Assembly: GCA_001823505.1 (NCBI GenBank)
Contig: MHUS01000013.1
Location: 1 to 10,576, forward strand
Direction of reading: 5' to 3'
Source of the DNA: Candidatus Yonathbacteria bacterium RIFCSPHIGHO2_01_FULL_51_10
GTDB lineage: Bacteria; Patescibacteriota; Minisyncoccia; Phycocordibacterales; UBA1539_B
DNA length: 10,576 nt
Shown: positions 4,784 to 10,576 of the stretch, in pieces
Position numbering within the stretch: position 1 is the first letter of the stretch
Layout: each line of letters starts with the position of its first letter
Translations under genes and position numbers: made by a program
The notes under the pieces: generated by a model
What the model saw: only the letters and a program-made list of their open reading frames with translations
Told to the model about the DNA's origin: nothing
The model's database searches: none

Positions 4784-7059
4784 ACGCCTTCTTCTCGTGG
4801 CGGCAGTTTCTCAAGCACTTCACGGGGCTTGGATCCTTCGCCGGGTCCCACCACGCCGCGCTCCTCAAGCATATCCACAATGCGCGCGGCGCGGGCATAG
4901 CCGACCTTAAGTCGTCGTTGAAGGTAGGAGGTAGATGCTTTGCCGGCGCTGATGACCACCTCACGGGCCTGTTCATAGAGTTCATCGTCCACGTCGCCGT
5001 CTTCATCAACGGTCGCCTCAAAGATAGCATCCCGCCCCGTGACGTCCGTGAGGGTTATTTCTGACGCAGGCATGCCGTCAGAGTTTTTCACAATATGCTG
5101 TACGACTTTCTTGACCTCCGTTTCGGAAATGAATGGGGACTGAATACGCGCCGGTTTGGACATTTCTCCCGAGAGATAGAGCATGTCGCCCGCGCCCAGG
5201 AGCTTCTCCGCTCCGCCGGTGTCTAAGATCGTGCGTGAATCGATCTGGGAGGACACTTGGAGTGCGATACGGGCGGGGATGTTGGCCTTGATCAAGCCCG
5301 TGATGACGTTGACGGACGGCCGCTGGGTGGAGAGGATGAGGTGAATACCCACGGCGCGGCTCATTTGAGCGAGGCGCACGATCGCGGACTCAAGCTCACG
5401 GGGATACGTGGTCATAATGTCGGCGAGCTCATCGATGATGATGACGATATAGGGCATCTGCTCGGGGAGGGTGTCCGCATCTCCTTCCGCACGCTTGCCG
5501 CCCGCTTTTTTGAGCGCGGGATCAACGACGTTCTTGTGATACGACTCAATGTCGCGCACAGACTCGGTCTCGAGGATGTCGTAGCGGCGGTCCATTTCTT
5601 TTGCCGCCCACTTGAGCGCAAGGATGGCCTTCTTGGCATCGGTGATGACCGGCGTGAGGAGATGGGGGATCTTATTATAGAGCGTGAGCTCCACGCGTTT
5701 GGGGTCGATCATGATGAAGCGCAGCATCTCCGGCGGGTTACGGTAGAGGAGGGAGTTGACGATCGCATGAATAGCCACGGATTTCCCTGACCCGGTCGCA
5801 CCGGCAATGAGACAGTGCGGCATCTTGGCGAGGTTGGCGAAATGCAGCTTCCCTGAGATCCCACGCCCAAGACCCAAGAGCAGATGCTTGCCAGAGTTCT
5901 GGTATTCCTCTGCTTCAAAGAGCGTCTTGAGCCCCACCGTGGTGCGAGTGCTGTTGGGCACCTCAATACCCACGAGCGACTTGCCGGGGATCGGCGCCTC
6001 AATACGCACCGGCGAGGCGGCAAGCGCGAGCTCGAGGTCGTGCTGGAGAGCGACGATCTTGGAGAGGCGGACGCCCTCTGCGGGCTTGAGCGCGTAGCGG
6101 GCGACGGTCGGCCCGATGGACACCTCATCCATCTCCACCGTGATGCCGAAGTTCTGGAGCGTGCGCTTGATGATGTTTGCGTTTGATTTGATGTCGCCCA
6201 CGCCCGGCACGCCGCGGTCTCCCTCAAGCAGCGAGAGCGGTGGGGGAGAGAAGGGTGCGGAGAAGTGCCGCGGTGTGGGGGTGAATTCTTCTTCGTCCGA
6301 GATCTTCTCCTTCTTTTTGGTGGGCACTGTGGGCGCGGTCTGTTTTTGAGGGGCTTCTTCGTCGGTGTCATCCGCGACCGCGACTTTCTGTGGAGCCGCG
6401 GCGAGGAGTGCGGCGCTCTCGGGGGAGAGGGCGACCTCGCTTACGCGTGGTTTGCGCAGACTCATGATCCATGCACGCAGACGGCCTGCCAGGGAGCGCG
6501 TCCCATCAAAGCGCACCTCTGTTTCAAAAATAATGACCACTGACACGACGAAGAGCGAGAAGAGGATCACGGTGCTCGCATAGAAGTCAAAGAGTGCCAT
6601 GAATGCGCGCGAGATCCCGCCACCCACAACGCCACCTGCTGCCGGTGATCCGTCGAACGTGCCACCAAGAAGTGAGATGATCCCCAAACCAGAGAGGATG
6701 AAGAGGATGGATCCAAGCATCACATGGAGCGCGAACCGCGGCCGCTCTTCGCTGAAGGCTGAAGCACCCAAAAGAAAGGCAAGGAGAGGGAGGATGAAAT
6801 ATCCGACGCCGAAGAGTACGTCAAATCCCCGGTAGAGATAGTGGCCGACTACGCCGGCCTTCTCAAATGCGGCAAGGAGGAAGAACACACCGAGCACGAA
6901 CGCAAGAATGCCGATGATGCTCTTTTGCGTCTCATCCTTGAGGGCAGAAAATACCCCCTCTTTCTTTTTGTCTCGTTTCTTCCCTGCGTCATTGTTGCGC
7001 TCACCCTTCTCAGGTCGTCCGCGGTTTTTTCGATCATCTTGTTTATCAGTTTGTGCCAT
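4780..7059 (-). CDS. ftsK: DNA translocase FtsK/SpoIIIE
   Basis: FtsK is a septum-located, ATP-driven motor that pumps chromosomal DNA during division. In the 759-residue product, residues about 35-180 hold four membrane segments (such as SIIGILAFVLGVFFLLAAF). A Pro/Lys/Glu-rich linker follows (about 200-280) and is short compared with E. coli FtsK. The alpha domain contains GPTVARYAL. The motor has Walker A GATGSGKS (420-427), MIDPKRVEL, Walker B YIVIIIDELADIM (537-549) and LSTQRPSVNVITGLIKANIP. The last 60-70 residues form the winged-helix gamma domain (STSYLQRRLKVGYARAARIVDMLE), which recognises polar DNA sequences. I chose ATG 7059 (MAQTDKQ) over the in-frame ATG at 7083, because a -10-like TATTAT (7077-7072) lies inside that extension. 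It is the first gene of a cluster with the Ig-like protein and recA. Confidence 0.95.
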   Translation of the reverse strand: MAQTDKQDDRKNRGRPEKGERNNDAGKKRDKKKEGVFSALKDETQKSIIGILAFVLGVFFLLAAFEKAGVVGHYLYRGFDVLFGVGYFILPLLAFLLGASAFSEERPRFALHVMLGSILFILSGLGIISLLGGTFDGSPAAGGVVGGGISRAFMALFDFYASTVILFSLFVVSVVIIFETEVRFDGTRSLAGRLRAWIMSLRKPRVSEVALSPESAALLAAAPQKVAVADDTDEEAPQKQTAPTVPTKKKEKISDEEEFTPTPRHFSAPFSPPPLSLLEGDRGVPGVGDIKSNANIIKRTLQNFGITVEMDEVSIGPTVARYALKPAEGVRLSKIVALQHDLELALAASPVRIEAPIPGKSLVGIEVPNSTRTTVGLKTLFEAEEYQNSGKHLLLGLGRGISGKLHFANLAKMPHCLIAGATGSGKSVAIHAIVNSLLYRNPPEMLRFIMIDPKRVELTLYNKIPHLLTPVITDAKKAILALKWAAKEMDRRYDILETESVRDIESYHKNVVDPALKKAGGKRAEGDADTLPEQMPYIVIIIDELADIMTTYPRELESAIVRLAQMSRAVGIHLILSTQRPSVNVITGLIKANIPARIALQVSSQIDSRTILDTGGAEKLLGAGDMLYLSGEMSKPARIQSPFISETEVKKVVQHIVKNSDGMPASEITLTDVTGRDAIFEATVDEDGDVDDELYEQAREVVISAGKASTSYLQRRLKVGYARAARIVDMLEERGVVGPGEGSKPREVLEKLPPREEGV

Positions 7060-7071
7060 AGTTTTGCATTC

Positions 7072-7077
7072 ATAATA
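7072..7077 (-). promoter_or_regulatory. Probable -10 box of the ftsK-recA cluster
   Basis: TATTAT on the minus strand lies 12 nt before the chosen ftsK ATG, putting transcription start near 7065 and leaving a leader of about 6 nt. I find no good -35 box at 16-18 bp. The palindrome CAAGGA-GT-TCCTTG (7081-7094) sits in the spacer and could be an operator. The spacing resembles the near-leaderless rpsF promoter. Confidence 0.45.
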
Positions 7078-7114
7078 GCACAAGGAGTTCCTTGGTGCGC
7101 ATGGCGGGGCGAGT

Positions 7115-7224
7115 GGGTACTGTTGTGTGGAGACTTGCGGAATGCGACGGCATGAGCGACTTTGTTTTCTTTGGTGCGAAGCACCTTAGAAAACAAGAAG
7201 TGCCCGTGTGGTGCAACAGTACCC
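7115..7224. repeat. 110-bp inverted-repeat element, MITE-like
   Basis: Perfect 11-bp terminal inverted repeats, GGGTACTGTTG (7115-7125) and CAACAGTACCC (7214-7224), enclose 88 bp. CGAG occurs on both sides (7110-7113, one base from the left arm, and 7225-7228, touching the right arm) and could be a 4-bp target duplication. Inside is a two-tier hairpin (7162-7196): a 9-bp outer stem TTGTTTTCT/AGAAAACAA, a 2x2 T internal loop, a 5-bp inner stem GGTGC/GCACC and a GAA loop. No ORF fits inside. It may be a non-autonomous transposon remnant or a structured regulatory region. Confidence 0.5.
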
Positions 7225-7235
7225 CGAGCAGTTTT

Positions 7236-7263
7236 TTGACTTTTTGCCGAGGGCCCCTATAAT
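7236..7263 (+). promoter_or_regulatory. Strong promoter of the winged-helix gene
   Basis: TTGACT (7236-7241), a 16-bp spacer and a perfect TATAAT (7258-7263) form a near-consensus sigma70-type promoter. The start would be near 7270, giving an A-rich leader of about 83 nt before the ATG at 7353. It begins 12 bp after the inverted-repeat element. Confidence 0.8.
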
Positions 7264-7352
7264 GGACAAACTTACCACTCACTCACGGCATCTTCCGGGA
7301 TGTCCAAAAGACAAACAGAAAGACAAAAATCACGCGCGAACATAAAAGACAT

Positions 7353-8294
7353 ATGGAAAAAGACAACAACCAAAATACGCCGGGATCAAACAATAAGGAC
7401 ATTACTCCGGCGGGGAAGATGTCTTTTATTGGTACGAACGGCCTTGCTCAGGCGGCCAGTCATAAAGCACAACAGAAAGACCACTTCGCGCGTTCTCATC
7501 AGAAAGCAGAGAAGCTTTCCACGGCGGTATACCTGGTAACCAGTTTCCTCTCGGACAATGAGCCCATGAAGTGGCGTTTGCGCACACTGGGACTTGATGT
7601 CCTTAACAATATTTCCACCCTCAGGTCAGGGCTGCCGTTCGAGCGTGAGCAGGCCATGGGGAACGCCACACGCGCTGTCCATGACGCACTGTCCATCATC
7701 GAGATCAGCGCCACCACGGGGATGCTCTCGGAGATGAACTACCGCATCCTCAAGGACGAGTACGCGGGGCTTCTCCGCGACGTGCGCGAGAATGACCACG
7801 CACACTCACCGGAATCTTTCTCACTCTCAGATTCGTTTTTTATGCAGAAGGAAGACCAGGGGAATACGGCGTTGCCTTCACCGCGCGCAGATGAGTCGGC
7901 TGCGATCAAAAACATCGCTGATATCCTTGAGCATCACGCAGCAGCAGTTTCTAAAGGACAGTCATCTAAGGGACAAAATAATGTCTTTTACAAAATGTCC
8001 CTGACAACACCATCAAAGGTTGCGCCCGGGCAACTTTCCAAAACGCCGGCGCGATCAGCGCACAGGGCGGCTCCTTCCGCTGTACGCCCCAATGCTCCTC
8101 GTCCCGCAGGCAAACGAAGCGAAACAGTCCTTGCGCTCTTTAAGCGCGGTGGCGAACTCACCGTAAAGGATGTCGCGCGTGCCCTTGCCGGCGTGAGCGA
8201 GAAAACCGCCCAGCGCGAGCTTGCCTCACTGGTAGAGGCAGGCACCCTCAAAAGGACAGGAGAGCGCCGATGGAGCACCTACTCTCTCCCGTAG
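7353..8294 (+). CDS. Winged-helix DNA-binding protein, probably a Patescibacteria-type regulator
   Basis: The 313-residue product has three parts. After a polar, Gln/Asn-rich N-terminus, residues about 50-150 form a helical domain (KAEKLSTAVYLVTSFLSDNEPMKWRLRTLG is its core), of a kind I recall from conserved Parcubacteria proteins without known function. Residues about 155-250 are low-complexity, rich in Ser, Ala, Pro, Arg and Lys, likely a flexible linker. Residues about 252-313 are a winged helix: ETVLALFKRGGELTVKDVAR, a GVSEKTAQRELASL recognition helix and a wing GTLKRTGERRWSTYSL, like the DeoR or Fic-associated type. It is therefore probably a DNA-binding regulator, but its target is unknown. 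It has its own strong promoter, is divergent from ftsK and has no clear Shine-Dalgarno. The overlapping frame starting at 7300 looks non-coding. Confidence 0.85.
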   Translation: MEKDNNQNTPGSNNKDITPAGKMSFIGTNGLAQAASHKAQQKDHFARSHQKAEKLSTAVYLVTSFLSDNEPMKWRLRTLGLDVLNNISTLRSGLPFEREQAMGNATRAVHDALSIIEISATTGMLSEMNYRILKDEYAGLLRDVRENDHAHSPESFSLSDSFFMQKEDQGNTALPSPRADESAAIKNIADILEHHAAAVSKGQSSKGQNNVFYKMSLTTPSKVAPGQLSKTPARSAHRAAPSAVRPNAPRPAGKRSETVLALFKRGGELTVKDVARALAGVSEKTAQRELASLVEAGTLKRTGERRWSTYSLP

Positions 8295-8363
8295 CGGACT
8301 CTCCAAACAACCTTTCTTTTGTGGGGCTCATGGTGTAAGGATGTGCGCGATTGCGCGTCTTTA

Positions 8364-8492
8364 ATGAACAGAGACTTCGCATTTTTTCTTGCGACGTTTT
8401 TCTTGCTTTTTATCCCTATTTTCGCTATGCTGGTGTCGTGGAGTAGTGGCGTCGCCGCCGTGCGGCTTTGGCGTCAGTTATCCACACCTTGA
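8364..8492 (+). CDS. Possible 42-residue single-span membrane peptide
   Basis: ATG 8364 opens a 42-codon frame: MNRDFAFFLATFFLLFIPIF and onward to a TGA at 8490-8492. Residues about 5-26 are strongly hydrophobic and would span the membrane once. The tail is short, with three arginines (VRLWRQLSTP). The hydrophobic-then-basic pattern is seen in small membrane peptides, including some type I toxins, but no homology is recognised. There is no Shine-Dalgarno and no clear promoter directly upstream. T-rich DNA also produces such frames by chance, so this is a candidate only. Confidence 0.3.
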   Translation: MNRDFAFFLATFFLLFIPIFAMLVSWSSGVAAVRLWRQLSTP

Positions 8493-8494
8493 TT

Positions 8495-8524
8495 TTGCTG
8501 CCTTCTTTGGCAGTAGGTTATAAT
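8495..8524 (+). promoter_or_regulatory. Candidate promoter ahead of the structured region
   Basis: A perfect TATAAT (8519-8524) lies 18 bp after a weak TTGCTG (8495-8500). The hairpin CTGCC-TTCTTT-GGCAG (8498-8513) sits in the spacer. Transcription from about 8531 would cover the hairpin-rich region and reach the surface-protein gene with a leader of about 410 nt. The weak -35 box leaves this uncertain. Confidence 0.45.
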
Positions 8525-8594
8525 AGGGTAGTGATATGTGGGCGCCTCAAAGCGTTCGCGTAGCACGCAATAAGGCACGGAAAGCAAGTGTGGT

Positions 8595-8772
8595 CATTGA
8601 CAACTGAATAGCACAAGACGTAAGGATGAACGTATTACAGAAAATACCGATGTAGTTCAGTGTGTCCATGGCTTGCGGAGGGCAGGCTCGGTGCGTAATG
8701 CACAAGAGGACCCACGCGGCACTTACAGGTTTGCAACTAAACCGTTTCCATGCGCATGCCGCGCAAGCGGCA
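8595..8772 (+). ncRNA. Candidate structured RNA or leader segment
   Basis: The outer stem pairs 8595-8608 with 8656-8670 (13 bp, one mismatch, one bulged G) around ACAGAAAATACCG. Then come GTGC/GCAC (8691-8703), GGTTT/AAACC (8728-8743) and a 6-bp hairpin with a GCAA tetraloop of the GNRA type (8757-8772). No known RNA family is matched by its required motifs. The strand is assumed from the TATAAT upstream and the gene downstream. Boundaries are approximate. Confidence 0.3.
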
Positions 8773-8853
8773 GGTGAAGGGGGGCGGAATAGTATTATTA
8801 ACCACGAGCACACATTGAGCGTCGATACCAATGGGTGTGAGTGTTAACGTCCA

Positions 8854-8911
8854 CGACGTTCGCCGGTCGGGCAAGTTTTGATCCAAAACTTTTCCGACCG
8901 GCGAATGGTCG
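8854..8911 (+). promoter_or_regulatory. Large two-tier hairpin before the surface-protein gene
   Basis: The outer arms TTCGCCGGTCGG (8859-8870) and CCGACCGGCGAA (8894-8905) pair perfectly over 12 bp. A 2x2 internal loop leads to a perfect 8-bp inner stem AAGTTTTG/CAAAACTT with loop ATC (8881-8883). About five more pairs with one bulge extend it to 8854-8911. It ends 28 nt before the ATG and has no U run, so it is not a usual terminator. A role in stabilising the mRNA or as an operator is plausible. A weak -10 TATATT (8916-8921) lies between it and the ATG. Confidence 0.7.
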
Positions 8912-8939
8912 CGGTTATATTTATTAAAAAAGAATAGTT

Positions 8940-10576
8940 ATGAGTACAATTACGAAAACAAAAACTGCAAAAGCGATCGCAGGATTTGTCGGTGTAGTGA
9001 TGGGACTCGTGATGGTTGTTCCTGTAGCAGGAGCACAGACCACTACGGACCTCCAGGCACAGATCACCGCACTCCTCGCACAGATCAGCGCATTGCAATC
9101 ACAGTTGGGTACGTCAGGTTCAACAACAACGACCAGCAGCTACACCTTCTCAACAGATTTGAAGATGGGTTCTACTGGTACTGATGTTATGAACCTCCAG
9201 AAGGTTCTCAACATGAGTGCAGACACACAGGTAGCAGCGACAGGTGCCGGTTCACCCGGCAGCGAGTCAAGCTACTTTGGCGGACTTACGAAAGCGGCTG
9301 TCATCAAGTTCCAGATTAAGAATGGAATTTCTCCGGCAGTCGGATACGTTGGACCGATCACTCGCGCAAAGCTCAATTCAATGAGCACGGGCACGGGCAC
9401 TGGGACCGGTACAGGAACTGGGACTGGCACGGGCACCGGGACGACCACGGGCGGTCTCACGGTCATGAGCGCAACACAGCCGGCAAACTCACTTGCACCG
9501 GAAGGATCTTCACGCATTCCGTTCACTAAGTTGACGGTTTCTGCAGGATCATCCGATGTAACAGTTACGGGCATCGTGGTTGAGCGCACCGGTCAGGCTC
9601 AGGATGCTGTCTTTTCAGGAGTAGTGCTCTTGGATACCGACGGCACTCAGATCGGCACCTCAAAGACTTTCAACTCAAACCACCAGGCAACTGTTGGTGA
9701 CACCTTTGTCGTTAAGGCGGGTACATCAAAGACCCTCACCGTAGCGGGAAACATGGCTTCGTCGCTTGATAGCTACACAGGCCAGGTTGCAAGTCTCGCG
9801 GTTACCGCAGTGAATACTTCTTCTACCGTTTCGGGTTCATTCCCGATCACCGGTGCATCGCACACAATGAACTCAAACCTGACGATCGGAACGGTTTCGA
9901 CCTCCACGTCAGCATTTGATCCGGGCGCTGCACAGACGAAGAACGTTGGCGACACGGGAATCAAATTCACCGGCGTCAAGTTCACGGCTGGTTCCGGCGA
10001 AGACCTCAAGCTCTTCTCGATTCGTTGGCGCCAGGTTGGCTCAGTTTCATCATCAGACCTCTCGAATATCGTGACGGTCGTTGATGGCACGAGCTACCCT
10101 ACGATGATTGATTCGACGGGCAAGTATTACACGACATCATTTGCAGGAGGCCTTCTCATTACGAAGGGCAACTCAGCTGATGTATACGTAATGGGCGACG
10201 TTGTTGGCTCAAATGCGGCAAACCGCACAGCTGATTTCGACCTCGACAAAGTTACGGACGTGTACTTCGTTGGTCAGACCTATGGCTACGGCATTGCTCC
10301 TTCAGGAACATACACGCCGTGGTACAACGGATACGTCTTCACGATCAATCCGGGTTCAGCAACAACGATCAGCAAGGCAACAGAAGTTGCGGCACAGAAC
10401 ATCTCAGTCAACGTTTCAAATCAGCCTTTGGGCGGTTTCGTAACGGACTTCAAGGGTGAGTCAGTGTCAGTAACCAGCTTGCAGATCACGATCGCAACTT
10501 CTTCCGGTTTTACGGGAGCGTCAGGCGGTGTTATCACCGGCATCTCGCTCTACGACGAGAACGGAACGGTTGTGGC
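8940..10576 (+). CDS. Secreted surface (S-layer-like) protein with peptidoglycan-binding domain, 3' end outside window
   Basis: This frame stays open to the window end (545 codons). It starts with a signal peptide: a Lys-rich N-terminus, a hydrophobic core at 12-27 (AIAGFVGVVMGLVMVV) and likely cleavage after VAGA (residue 32). Residues 36-57 (TDLQAQITALLAQISALQSQ) form a short coiled coil. Residues about 72-148 are a peptidoglycan_binding_1-type domain (MGSTGTDVMNLQKVLN, SYFGGLTKAAVIKFQ, YVGPITRAKLNS). Nine Thr-Gly pairs (150-167) make a linker. The rest is Ser/Thr/Gly/Val-rich and beta-strand-like with almost no cysteine, as in large surface proteins. This layout recurs in Parcubacteria envelope proteins, where the binding domain is thought to anchor the protein to the wall. 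I chose ATG 8940 because the signal peptide starts there. No strong Shine-Dalgarno is present. A structured leader of up to 400 nt may control it. Confidence 0.88.
   Translation, partial: MSTITKTKTAKAIAGFVGVVMGLVMVVPVAGAQTTTDLQAQITALLAQISALQSQLGTSGSTTTTSSYTFSTDLKMGSTGTDVMNLQKVLNMSADTQVAATGAGSPGSESSYFGGLTKAAVIKFQIKNGISPAVGYVGPITRAKLNSMSTGTGTGTGTGTGTGTGTGTTTGGLTVMSATQPANSLAPEGSSRIPFTKLTVSAGSSDVTVTGIVVERTGQAQDAVFSGVVLLDTDGTQIGTSKTFNSNHQATVGDTFVVKAGTSKTLTVAGNMASSLDSYTGQVASLAVTAVNTSSTVSGSFPITGASHTMNSNLTIGTVSTSTSAFDPGAAQTKNVGDTGIKFTGVKFTAGSGEDLKLFSIRWRQVGSVSSSDLSNIVTVVDGTSYPTMIDSTGKYYTTSFAGGLLITKGNSADVYVMGDVVGSNAANRTADFDLDKVTDVYFVGQTYGYGIAPSGTYTPWYNGYVFTINPGSATTISKATEVAAQNISVNVSNQPLGGFVTDFKGESVSVTSLQITIATSSGFTGASGGVITGISLYDENGTVV
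9387..9440 (+). repeat. Hexanucleotide tandem repeat coding for (Thr-Gly)9
   Basis: Nine ACN-GGN units follow each other in frame. Third positions vary (ACG, ACT, ACC, ACA; GGC, GGG, GGT, GGA), so the protein repeat is exact while the DNA repeat is not. It joins the peptidoglycan-binding domain to the beta-rich part. Changes in copy number would keep the frame. Confidence 0.9.

Larger units (their letters stand above)
8295..8939. other. 645-bp region without a confident gene, rich in hairpins
   Basis: The first 70 bp hold only a weak GCGC-GATT-GCGC hairpin (8345-8356) followed by a short T run, a poor terminator for the winged-helix gene. A possible 42-codon ORF follows (8364-8492). From 8519 on there is a perfect TATAAT, then several stems: 8595-8670 (13 bp with one mismatch and one bulge), 8691-8703, 8728-8743, 8757-8772 (6 bp with a GCAA loop) and the large hairpin 8854-8911. 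The ORFs on either strand in 8547-8847 have odd, Cys/His-rich compositions and no start signals. A long structured 5' leader or a separate small RNA fits better than a gene. Confidence 0.5.

Noticed and set aside
5257..5790. Long plus-strand ORF (177 aa) opposite ftsK
   Set aside because: It is antisense to the conserved FtsK motor domain; such frames are common opposite GC-rich genes and it shows no recognisable motif.
7060..7083. Longer ftsK start (MCYYECKT...)
   Set aside because: The extension overlaps the likely -10 box, has no Shine-Dalgarno and is unlike FtsK N-termini.
7300..7539. 79-residue Arg/Lys-rich ORF overlapping the winged-helix gene
   Set aside because: It is an out-of-frame reading of the 313-residue gene with extreme basic composition.
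8478..8486. Perfect DnaA box TTATCCACA
   Set aside because: It is single, with no cluster of boxes or adjacent AT-rich unwinding region and no dnaA or dnaN nearby; one copy is not surprising in 10 kb.
8597..8626. TTGACA at 8597-8602 as a promoter
   Set aside because: No acceptable -10 box lies 16-18 bp downstream.
8631..8772. Resemblance to RNase P RNA (ACAGAAAATACCG and a GCGCAAGC hairpin)
   Set aside because: The essential GAGGAAAGTCC-type segment and the conserved 3' core are absent, so the match is probably chance.
8547..8847. Overlapping ORFs on both strands (94 aa minus, 61 aa plus)
   Set aside because: Compositions are Cys/His/Ala-rich and unprotein-like, there is no ribosome binding site, and the hairpins explain the region better.
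9272..10090. Minus-strand ORFs opposite the surface-protein gene
   Set aside because: They include a low-complexity Val-Pro repeat that mirrors the Thr-Gly codons and are shadows of the plus-strand gene.
1..10576. CRISPR arrays, tRNA or rRNA genes
   Set aside because: No regularly spaced direct repeats and no cloverleaf or rRNA-like sequence were seen on either strand.

Overview
This window looks like chromosomal DNA from a Patescibacteria (CPR) bacterium, most likely of the Parcubacteria group. The inference rests on four things: a large secreted surface protein built as signal peptide, short coiled coil, peptidoglycan-binding domain, Thr-Gly linker and beta-rich repeats; an EF-P without the usual Pro-Gly-Lys-Gly tip; a 313-residue winged-helix protein of a kind I associate with Parcubacteria; and several genes that start almost at their transcription start without a Shine-Dalgarno sequence. 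No rRNA marker is present, so the placement is an inference.

Layout, left to right. Positions 1-96 hold hairpins and no gene. A strong sigma70-type promoter (97-125) drives the plus-strand operon rpsF-ssb-rpsR (136-1306), closed by a perfect 14-bp-stem terminator (1331-1365) that also serves the convergent efp gene (1452-2024, minus). Between efp and the next gene lie two back-to-back promoters (2074-2138). A small unrecognised membrane-anchored protein gene (2190-2636, plus), the only gene here with a strong Shine-Dalgarno, ends at a hairpin terminator (2660-2689). The minus strand then carries a large cluster read right to left: ftsK (7059-4780), a 119-residue anchored Ig-like protein overlapping it by 4 nt, recA (4412-3378), and a type IV prepilin gene broken by a one-base frameshift (3339-2757). 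Just beyond the prepilin lies a 50-bp second copy of the 3' end of recA (2710-2761).

The stretch 7084-7352 is a regulatory region with a transposon-like inverted-repeat element (7115-7224) and the promoter of the winged-helix gene (7353-8294, plus). The 645-bp gap 8295-8939 holds a possible 42-residue membrane peptide ORF, a good -10 box, a run of stable hairpins and a 58-nt two-tier hairpin directly before the surface-protein gene (8940 to window end, incomplete).

Functionally, the left part is housekeeping translation and DNA binding. The central cluster pairs the chromosome-segregating translocase FtsK with the recombinase RecA, so chromosome processing is co-expressed with a small envelope protein. 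The right end is cell-surface biology. The most notable points are the recA tail duplicate next to the broken prepilin gene, which looks like a past integration or recombination event, the near-leaderless promoters, the altered EF-P tip, and the highly structured region upstream of the surface-protein gene.
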